A program made the translations under genes and the position numbers. Shown piece after piece: positions 1-5,329 of a DNA stretch of 5,329 nucleotides (positions are counted from its first letter, which is position 1; each line of letters opens with the position of its first letter). This stretch comes from Actinomycetota bacterium. Its GTDB lineage: Bacteria > Actinomycetota > Actinomycetes > Nanopelagicales > Nanopelagicaceae. The DNA is taken from the NCBI GenBank assembly GCA_009700405.1, contig WLMD01000112.1:1-5329 (forward strand), written 5' to 3'. The notes beneath the pieces are model-generated. The model searched no databases. It worked only from the letters and a program-made list of their open reading frames with translations, and was not told the DNA's origin.

Positions 1-1788
1 GCACCAGATACTCGACGCGTCCTACCAGGCATTGTTGCCGGCATCGGTGGATATGGAAACTGTCTTGGTCTGCCAAATATCGGTGGAGAAATTGTTTTTG
101 ATGAAACATATGCAGGCAACCCATTAGTCAACGCATTATGTGTTGGCGTTATGCGCCATGATCAAATTAAATTGGCAAAAGCATCAGGTGCAGGCAACCT
201 AGTAGTCCTCTTTGGTGCACAAACTGGCGGCGACGGCATCGGTGGAGTATCAGTGCTAGCCAGTGAAACTTTTGGGTCAACAGGCCCGGCTAAACGTCCA
301 AGTGTTCAAGTTGGTGACCCTTTTACCGAGAAAGTTTTGATTGAGTGCTCTCTTGAAATTTTTGCCGAAGATTTAGTTGTCGGAATTCAAGATTTGGGTG
401 GCGCGGGACTTTCTTGCGCGACAAGCGAATTAGCCTCCGGTGGCTCTGGAGGGATGCGAGTAGAGCTCGACACAGTTCCACTTCGCGATCCAAGTTTGTC
501 TCCTGAGGAAATCTTGATGAGTGAATCTCAAGAGCGCATGTGCGCAATTGTGGAGCCCAGCAAAATTGCACGTTTCCTAGAAATTTGTAAGAAGTGGGAT
601 GTCACCGTAAATGTTATCGGCGAAGTAACCGATGGAGATCGCTTGATCATCACTTGGCATGGCGAAGTCATAGTTGATGTGCCGCCTCGCACTGTTGCTC
701 ACGAAGGACCTGTTTATAACCGCCCCGTTGCAAAACCAGAATACGTAGATCGCATGAACGCTCAAGTGCTTGACCTTCCAATGCCCAAGAGTGCCGTAGA
801 GGTAAAAGCAGCCATTCTCAAGCTTATTTCGACTCCAAATATGGCCGATAAATCTTGGGTTACATCGCAATATGACAAGTATGTGCAAGGCAACACCATT
901 CAATCCCAACCAGAAGACTCGGGAATGATTCGCATTGATGAGAGCACTCACCTTGGTGTTGCTATCTCTACTGACGCAAACGCATCGTGGTCATATCTAA
1001 ACCCTTATGAAGGTGCAAAATTGGCGCTAGCGGAAGCGGCAAGAAATATTGCAACAGCTGGAGCAAAACCGTTAGCTGTTACGAATTGCCTTAATTTTGG
1101 TTCGCCAGAGGATTCTGGCGTGATGTGGCAATTTGCAGAAACCGTGCGGGGCCTTGCAGATGGATGTTTAGAAATGGGCTTGCCCGTCACGGGCGGAAAC
1201 GTTTCCTTCTATAACCAAACAGGTGATGTTGCTATTTTGCCAACGCCCGTTATCGGAGTACTTGGTGTCATCCAAGATGTTCGAGCGCGAACGCCCATGT
1301 CATTTAAAGATGCAGGGTTAGATCTTTATTTAATTGGCGATACAAAAAATGATTTGGGTGGAAGTGAATGGGCGTACATGCATGGCCAACGGGGCGGAGA
1401 AGCCCCAATCGCTGATTTGCAAAAAGAGATGCGTCTCATCGATCTCTTATTAGAGGGGCAATCAATATTTGTTGCTGCCCACGATTTAAGTCAAGGAGGA
1501 TTAGCGGTTACTCTCGCGGAAATGGTTTTGCATAACAACATTGGTGCAACACTTACATTGTCGGGTGAATTAGGAATCGCACTTCTGAGTGAAAGTCCAG
1601 GACGTGTTGTTGTTGCGGTTTCACCTGCAGATGGAGCAAATTTCGCTGCCATGGCAAAGGCTCACGACATTTCCATTGTCAAAATTGGCTCGACTGGCGG
1701 AGATGCTTTAACGATAAATGATTCGGTGATTCCTCTCAACGAATTGCGCGCCGCACACACACAAACAATCCCAAAGTTATTTGGATAA
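1..1788 (+). CDS. purL: Phosphoribosylformylglycinamidine synthase, PurL subunit (5'-truncated by window edge)
   Basis: PurL converts FGAR, ATP and glutamine-derived ammonia to FGAM, the fourth step of purine synthesis, in the cytoplasm. The reading frame is open from base 1. The ATG at 151 is internal, because the 50 codons before it encode conserved PurL sequence including GGYGNCLGLPNIGGE. 595 residues are visible. Small, Gram-positive-type PurL is about 740 residues, so roughly 150 N-terminal residues lie outside. Both AIRS-like halves are recognisable. The first half has SESQERM (fragment residues 174-180). The second half begins near residue 306 and shows NPYEGAKLALAEAARN from about 334, TGGNVSFYN (397-405), LGGSEW (452-457) and AHDLSQGGLA (from 493). 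No glutaminase domain follows, so this is the short form that in Gram-positive bacteria works with separate PurQ and PurS; neither is in the window. No frameshift is seen. The TAA stop shares one base with the start of the next gene. Confidence 0.97.
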   Translation, partial: APDTRRVLPGIVAGIGGYGNCLGLPNIGGEIVFDETYAGNPLVNALCVGVMRHDQIKLAKASGAGNLVVLFGAQTGGDGIGGVSVLASETFGSTGPAKRPSVQVGDPFTEKVLIECSLEIFAEDLVVGIQDLGGAGLSCATSELASGGSGGMRVELDTVPLRDPSLSPEEILMSESQERMCAIVEPSKIARFLEICKKWDVTVNVIGEVTDGDRLIITWHGEVIVDVPPRTVAHEGPVYNRPVAKPEYVDRMNAQVLDLPMPKSAVEVKAAILKLISTPNMADKSWVTSQYDKYVQGNTIQSQPEDSGMIRIDESTHLGVAISTDANASWSYLNPYEGAKLALAEAARNIATAGAKPLAVTNCLNFGSPEDSGVMWQFAETVRGLADGCLEMGLPVTGGNVSFYNQTGDVAILPTPVIGVLGVIQDVRARTPMSFKDAGLDLYLIGDTKNDLGGSEWAYMHGQRGGEAPIADLQKEMRLIDLLLEGQSIFVAAHDLSQGGLAVTLAEMVLHNNIGATLTLSGELGIALLSESPGRVVVAVSPADGANFAAMAKAHDISIVKIGSTGGDALTINDSVIPLNELRAAHTQTIPKLFG

Positions 1789-2084
1789 TGCGCGACGAGG
1801 CGATATTAGAAGAGGTTAAAAGCACTCTGGCGCAACTAGAGAAGTTGGCACCAGGTCGCGCGATAGAGGTTCGTGTCCCACCGTATGCAGCAATTCAATG
1901 TGGTGAAGGCCCAACTCATACTCGCGGAACGCCTCCAAATGTCATTGAAATGGGGGCTTCTACCTGGCTAGCACTTGCCCGAGGTGAACAACAATGGGCA
2001 GATGCTTTTGCAGCAGGTGACATTCGTGCCTCTGGCGCCAGGGCAGATTTGTCAGCATATTTACCGCTTAGGATTACTTCGTGA
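1788..2084 (+). CDS. Small sterol-carrier-family (SCP-like) protein of the purine locus
   Basis: A 98-residue soluble protein matching the bacterial sterol carrier (SCP-like) family commonly found between purL and purF in Actinobacteria. The recognisable core is RVPPYAAIQCGEGPTHTRG (residues 29-47), then PPNVIE, the W60-LALA segment, a second Trp at 70 (QQWADAFAAG) and the closing ASGARADLSAYLPL. An N-terminal amphipathic helix (about residues 3-20) precedes the core. No signal peptide or membrane helix is visible. The start is the ATG in TAATG, overlapping the purL stop by one base. No good Shine-Dalgarno is properly spaced ahead of it, so translation probably depends on ribosomes finishing purL. 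Its biochemical role is not established to my knowledge. The fold is associated with binding of hydrophobic ligands, but the conserved Cys, His and Arg residues and constant purine context leave a purine-related job open. The last residues after YLPL (RITS) overlap the next gene. Confidence 0.88.
   Translation: MRDEAILEEVKSTLAQLEKLAPGRAIEVRVPPYAAIQCGEGPTHTRGTPPNVIEMGASTWLALARGEQQWADAFAAGDIRASGARADLSAYLPLRITS
2070..2073 (+). promoter_or_regulatory. Ribosome binding site of the GT2 gene
   Basis: AGGA lies inside the last codons of the SCP-like gene, seven bases before the GTG at 2081. The spacing is ideal and supports the GTG as the true start, even though it overlaps the previous stop codon (GTGA). 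Confidence 0.65.
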
Positions 2085-2788
2085 AGACGCTCGCAGTGAT
2101 AATTCCAATCTACAACGAGGCGCGTTCGATTCCAAAGTTGGTTCAAGAAATCAGTGAATTACCAGTTGGAGTCGTTTCTGAAGTTATTTTCGTAAATGAT
2201 GGAAGCACGGATGACACAGTCAAACTTCTTGAAGAGGCCGTTAGCAAGACACATCTCAATTTTAAAATTGTTTCTAAGAAAAACGGCGGCAAAGCCAGTG
2301 CAATTCAGGCTGGTGTCAAAGAAGTCCACTCATCTCACTCTTTGATTCTTGATGCCGATCTTGAATTAGCCACAACCGATATCTTAAGGCTCTGGGATGT
2401 AGTTCTAGCCGGTAAATCAGAAACCGTTTTCGGGTATCGCAGCTTTCTTGCCCAATCATCCTTCACTTATCGATACGCCAAAGGCAATCACGTTATTTCC
2501 AATCTCTATGGGTTGCTCTTTAATGCGGTCATCACAGACATCATGTGTGGATATAAATTGGTACCGACGCCAATGTTGCAATCGCTGCCATTCAAATTCA
2601 AAAAGTACGCAATTGAAATTGAAATACCTATCCACCTTTGGGAGAACAAGATTCGACCATATGAAGTCCAAGTGGAATATTTCCCACGCTCTCGAGCTGA
2701 AGGGAAAGGAATTACGGTGCACGATGCCGTTTCCATTATTACCTCCATGATTTTCTATCGACTCTTTAAGTTTCATAAAAAATGGTAA
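2081..2788 (+). CDS. Family 2 glycosyltransferase, polyprenyl-phosphate sugar synthase-like
   Basis: A 235-residue GT-A fold glycosyltransferase. It opens with the nucleotide-sugar binding strand VIIPIYNE (residues 6-13) and VNDGSTDDT (38-46). The metal-binding DAD triad is at 91-93 (DADLE), followed by GYRS (118-121), DIMCGYKL (153-160), the IEIEIPIHL segment (178-186) and YFPRSRAEGKGI (200-211). The last three match the pattern of dolichol/undecaprenyl-phosphate mannose or glucose synthase relatives, which end in a Y-PRS-EGK-I motif. By family it should move a sugar from a nucleotide donor to polyprenyl phosphate at the inner face of the membrane; the exact sugar cannot be read from sequence. 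It lacks the C-terminal membrane helices of GtrB/ArnC-like members, though its end (about 216-235) is hydrophobic and basic and could touch the membrane. The GTG start overlaps the preceding stop by four bases, and the end overlaps the membrane protein gene by seven. By hand count its G+C (about 42%) is a few points below its neighbours. Confidence 0.9.
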   Translation: MKTLAVIIPIYNEARSIPKLVQEISELPVGVVSEVIFVNDGSTDDTVKLLEEAVSKTHLNFKIVSKKNGGKASAIQAGVKEVHSSHSLILDADLELATTDILRLWDVVLAGKSETVFGYRSFLAQSSFTYRYAKGNHVISNLYGLLFNAVITDIMCGYKLVPTPMLQSLPFKFKKYAIEIEIPIHLWENKIRPYEVQVEYFPRSRAEGKGITVHDAVSIITSMIFYRLFKFHKKW

Positions 2789-4083
2789 GCAAAATTTTTG
2801 CGGCAGATATAAAGACGTCGCTACTTCGTAATAGTTTTATCGCGTCGATATGGTGGATTATCTTTTACCCCGGTTTCTACTCTGATGATTCATTTGCCGT
2901 AGTAACGATGGCACGAACTGGTCAGCTTTCTAGTGCCTGGAGCGCACCGTGGGCGGTCTTTGTTCGAATTTTCTCACTGCACGGACGCTATCCAGGGCTA
3001 GTGACATTGATTTTTGGCGTAACACTTACGCTCAGTCTGACGGTCTTTGTTTATTCGTTAATGAACGTAAAGTCAGCGTCGGTTACTTCCTCTTTGCTCA
3101 CCGCGACACCGCTAGTCGGCGCCATGGGCGTGACAATGTGGCACGACATCCCAATGACTTCGGGGTTTCTACTTGTAGCCACCTTCATGATCCGCGCCTA
3201 CAAAAATGGATCAGTTTCAAAGAGCGATATCGGTTGGCTTCTTTTCCCCGGAATGTTTCTGAGCACCTTCCGTCTCAATGGAATCCCGACTCTTGCTCTT
3301 CTCATACTTTTCTTCATGTTTATGAAGGCTCCAGCTCTTGCGAAGAAACTTTTAATTGTCGGACTTGTCTTTTCATTTATAGTTACTTTGATCGCTGGCA
3401 CGGCAATCAATGAAGTGAAATCCAGACAAGGCGATTTAGCTGTTGGCTGGATGCAATATGACATTTCTTGCTATGCGAGTACGCCAGCAGGAGTTGGATT
3501 TATTGAAAAAGCGATGCCGGGAGTTGGGACTACTGAAAGCTGGAAGTCAACCTCTGCATGCATTTGGTTTTCTGATGCCAAGTTAACTCAGGCCGATATG
3601 GACGCGTATAAAGATCATTTGGCTTCAGCATGGCTTCAGCTACTAAAACATGACCCACTCTTTCTCCTGACTACACATATGAAACGTCACGAATATCTGG
3701 TTCCACTTCCTGTTTATGGATTACCTCGCCCACCATTTATTCATAGCACTGTCGAATTTGCAGACCAAGGTATTGAGTGGGCATTTCCACAAGTTGCAGA
3801 AAAAGTTCGGCTCTATATTCGGGTTTGGAACTATGCGAGCCCAATCTTTGCTTACTCAGGTGCCTGGTTGCTCTTTCTTTTTATTGCATGGATTCGGACT
3901 CGGCGCCAAGATCTCCTGCTTATTGTCTTATTAGGCACATTCCTAACCGGAGGACTTTTTGTTGCGGCGGCAATATCCGATGGCAGGTATGCGCTCTTTA
4001 CATTGCTAGCTGGACAAGCTGTTGCTATCGGTTATGTAATTGACGCACTGCAACGAAAAAGAGGATTACCTCATGGGGCGTAG
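2782..4083 (+). CDS. Polytopic membrane protein, probable GT-C type glycosyltransferase
   Basis: A 433-residue integral membrane protein. By eye there are about ten helices (residues near 16-33, 70-92, 101-119, 122-138, 150-162, 168-183, 188-209, 352-371, 377-397 and 402-421). Positive charges after helices 2, 4, 6, 8 and 10 put both termini inside and the long 210-350 loop outside. Landmarks recall uncharacterised GT-C-like families (such as DUF6020-type proteins): YPGFYSDDS (29-37) in the first outer loop, where GT-C enzymes carry catalytic acids; MWHDIP (119-124); FRLNGIP (163-169); and SDGRYALF (399-406) before the last helix. The outer loop contains Cys230 and Cys260, which could form a disulfide. 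It follows the GT2 gene with a seven-base overlap, suggesting it uses the lipid-linked sugar made there to glycosylate an outside acceptor. The ATG is the first possible start, since an in-frame TAA lies six bases upstream; no clear Shine-Dalgarno is present, implying coupling. The membrane protein call is firm; the transferase call is inference, and a flippase or polymerase is possible. Confidence 0.8.
   Translation: MVSKIFAADIKTSLLRNSFIASIWWIIFYPGFYSDDSFAVVTMARTGQLSSAWSAPWAVFVRIFSLHGRYPGLVTLIFGVTLTLSLTVFVYSLMNVKSASVTSSLLTATPLVGAMGVTMWHDIPMTSGFLLVATFMIRAYKNGSVSKSDIGWLLFPGMFLSTFRLNGIPTLALLILFFMFMKAPALAKKLLIVGLVFSFIVTLIAGTAINEVKSRQGDLAVGWMQYDISCYASTPAGVGFIEKAMPGVGTTESWKSTSACIWFSDAKLTQADMDAYKDHLASAWLQLLKHDPLFLLTTHMKRHEYLVPLPVYGLPRPPFIHSTVEFADQGIEWAFPQVAEKVRLYIRVWNYASPIFAYSGAWLLFLFIAWIRTRRQDLLLIVLLGTFLTGGLFVAAAISDGRYALFTLLAGQAVAIGYVIDALQRKRGLPHGA
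4060..4065 (+). promoter_or_regulatory. Ribosome binding site of purF
   Basis: AGAGGA sits within the 3' end of the membrane protein gene, seven bases before the ATG at 4073. It is the strongest Shine-Dalgarno in the window and fixes the purF start inside the upstream gene. Confidence 0.75.
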
Positions 4084-5329
4084 ACCTGACGGATTACTCA
4101 ATCACGAGCTTTTTCACGGCGAAAAGGGCCCTCAAGATGCTTGCGGAATCTTTGGAGTGTGGGCACCTGGAGAAGAAGTCGCCAAGCTAACTTTTTATGG
4201 GCTGTATGCGTTACAACATCGCGGGACAGAATCAGCGGGAATTGCAACAAGTGATGGGGAAAGAATTCTTGTTTATAAAGACATGGGTCTAGTTTCCCAA
4301 GTCTTTACCGAAAGCGATCTTTCATCACTTAAGGGCTTTCTTGCTATTGGCCATTGCCGTTATTCCACAACAGGTTCGAGCACCTGGGTGAATGCGCAAC
4401 CAACGTTGCGTCCTACTAAATATGGCACCTTGGCACTTGCCCACAATGGCAATCTCACAAACACTGGTGATTTGGCAGAAATGTTGCAACGTCAAACATT
4501 GATGGCACCCAGCAAAGATCGTGGCGCAACAACTGATACTGAAATCATGACCGCGCTTATTGCCGGGCAAGATGAAAAGAATTTTGAAGCAAGCGCCATG
4601 TCAATCCTGCCATTGTTAGAGGGCGCATTCTCATTGGTCTTCATCGACGAGCACACTCTCTATGCAGCAAGAGACCGCCACGGTGTTCGACCACTTGTTA
4701 TTGGAAAACTAGAAAGAGGATGGGTTGTTGCATCAGAGACGGCAGCGCTAGATATTGTCGGTGCATCCTTTGTGCGCGAAGTTGAACCCGGTGAATTTAT
4801 TGCGATTGATGAAAAAGGAATTCGCTCACAACGTTGGGCTTCGCAAGATCCCAAGGGATGCCTCTTTGAATATGTATATCTTGCAAGGCCGGATACAAGC
4901 ATTGCGGGACGTGGAGTGCATGTGACTCGAGTTGCAATAGGTGAGAGATTGGCACACGAGCATCCTGTTGAGGCAGATTTAGTAATTCCTGTTCCAGAAT
5001 CGGGCACACCTGCTGCGATTGGTTACGCCAAGGCCTCAGGAATTCCATACGGTTCTGGATTTGTGAAGAACTCATATGTTGGGCGCACATTTATTCAACC
5101 CAGCCAGACAATTCGCCAACTGGGTATTCGTTTGAAACTCAACCCACTTCGCGATGTCATCGAAGGCAAGCGCATTGTTGTTGTTGATGACTCGATAGTC
5201 CGAGGCAATACTCAGCGCGCAATTGTGCGAATGTTGCGCGAAGCAGGCGCCCTTGAGATCCACGTACGAATATCGAGCCCACCGGTCAAATGGCCATGTT
5301 TTTACGGAATTGATTTTGCATCCCGTGCA
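4073..5329 (+). CDS. purF: Amidophosphoribosyltransferase PurF (3'-truncated by window edge)
   Basis: PurF makes phosphoribosylamine from PRPP and glutamine, the committed first step of purine synthesis, in the cytoplasm. 419 codons are visible and the frame is open to the last base; the family is about 500 residues, so some 80-100 are missing. The first 23 residues are a propeptide ending ...GPQDA; cleavage would expose catalytic Cys24 (CGIFGVWA). The Ntn glutaminase domain shows QHRGTESAGI, HCRYSTTG (Arg96, mature 73) and HNGN (124-127, with the oxyanion-hole Asn and Gly at mature 102-103). The phosphoribosyltransferase domain has VVVDDSIVRGNT (369-380) for PRPP, and YVGRTFIQPSQTIRQ. Cys263 (GCLFEYVYLARPD) and Cys409 (PCFYGID) match the first two of four [4Fe-4S] ligands of the B. 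subtilis-type enzyme; the other two would lie past the window. The ATG is within the membrane protein gene (11-base overlap) and has a good ribosome binding site. The frame shows no disruption. Feedback inhibition by purine nucleotides is a family trait. Confidence 0.97.
   Translation, partial: MGRRPDGLLNHELFHGEKGPQDACGIFGVWAPGEEVAKLTFYGLYALQHRGTESAGIATSDGERILVYKDMGLVSQVFTESDLSSLKGFLAIGHCRYSTTGSSTWVNAQPTLRPTKYGTLALAHNGNLTNTGDLAEMLQRQTLMAPSKDRGATTDTEIMTALIAGQDEKNFEASAMSILPLLEGAFSLVFIDEHTLYAARDRHGVRPLVIGKLERGWVVASETAALDIVGASFVREVEPGEFIAIDEKGIRSQRWASQDPKGCLFEYVYLARPDTSIAGRGVHVTRVAIGERLAHEHPVEADLVIPVPESGTPAAIGYAKASGIPYGSGFVKNSYVGRTFIQPSQTIRQLGIRLKLNPLRDVIEGKRIVVVDDSIVRGNTQRAIVRMLREAGALEIHVRISSPPVKWPCFYGIDFASRA

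Noticed and set aside
577..951. Minus-strand open frame of 124 codons inside purL.
   Set aside because: It is antisense to strongly conserved PurL sequence, shows no recognisable motif, and is typical of chance open frames in this base composition.
1103..1120. Perfect 7-base inverted repeat with a 4-base loop (CGCCAGA-GGAT-TCTGGCG), hairpin-like.
   Set aside because: It lies in the conserved PurL NFGSPEDSGV coding segment, is not followed by a T run, and sits far from any gene end, so it is most likely chance rather than a terminator or control element.
151..1788. Treating the ATG at 151 as the start of a shortened PurL.
   Set aside because: The frame is open upstream to base 1 and encodes conserved PurL residues (GGYGNCLGLPNIGGE), so the gene begins before the window.
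2032..2041. Ten-base palindrome CTGGCGCCAG near the end of the SCP-like gene, a possible operator.
   Set aside because: It encodes the conserved ASGAR residues and there is no sign of a promoter beside it; codon constraint explains it.
2456..2776. Minus-strand open frame of 106 codons across the GT2 gene, as a possible antisense gene.
   Set aside because: It shadows the conserved GT2 C-terminal motifs, has no family features, and leaves no room for its own control region.
2949..3413. Plus-strand 154-codon open frame in another frame of the membrane protein gene.
   Set aside because: Its translation is compositionally odd (rich in Arg, Ser, Cys and His), shows no domain, and the overlapping frame gives clear membrane helices.
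4660..5007. Minus-strand 115-codon open frame inside purF.
   Set aside because: It is opposite highly conserved PurF sequence and has no motif.
1..5329. Search for CRISPR arrays, tRNA or rRNA genes, insertion sequences, riboswitches, or defence or phage genes.
   Set aside because: The whole window is occupied by five overlapping coding regions; no repeats, structured RNA landmarks, transposase motifs or toxin-antitoxin features were seen.

Overview
The window is a single, gap-free, plus-strand gene string. It holds the 3' part of purL, a small sterol-carrier-domain protein gene, a family-2 glycosyltransferase gene, a polytopic membrane protein gene that looks like a GT-C type glycosyltransferase, and the 5' four-fifths or so of purF. 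Every base lies in a coding region and all four gene junctions overlap (by 1, 4, 7 and 11 bases), so no promoter, terminator, RNA gene or repeat has room between genes.

Organism: the order purL, SCP-like small gene, purF is characteristic of Actinobacteria, and the PurF N-terminus (a 23-residue propeptide ending before CGIFGVWAPGEEVAKL) reads as actinobacterial. Base composition is moderate (hand counts: about 42% G+C in most of the GT2 gene, about 46-47% over 600-base samples of the membrane gene and purF), far below typical soil actinobacteria. Moderate G+C, tight packing and actinobacterial synteny together suggest a streamlined planktonic actinobacterium such as the freshwater acI group (Nanopelagicales: Planktophila, Nanopelagicus). 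That assignment is inference from memory of the group, not a database result.

Layout: 1-1788 PurL (formylglycinamidine ribonucleotide synthase, start outside the window); 1788-2084 SCP-like protein; 2081-2788 GT2 sugar transferase resembling polyprenyl-phosphate sugar synthases; 2782-4083 membrane protein with about ten helices and a large outside loop; 4073-5329 PurF (amidophosphoribosyltransferase, end outside the window).

How they fit: PurF and PurL catalyse the first and fourth steps of de novo IMP synthesis. The two genes between the SCP gene and purF form a plausible second unit. The GT2 enzyme could charge a polyprenyl phosphate with a sugar on the cytoplasmic face, and the membrane protein could use that lipid-linked sugar on the outer face to decorate a glycan, lipid or protein. 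Their placement inside a purine operon, with translational overlaps on both sides, is the unusual aspect of this window.
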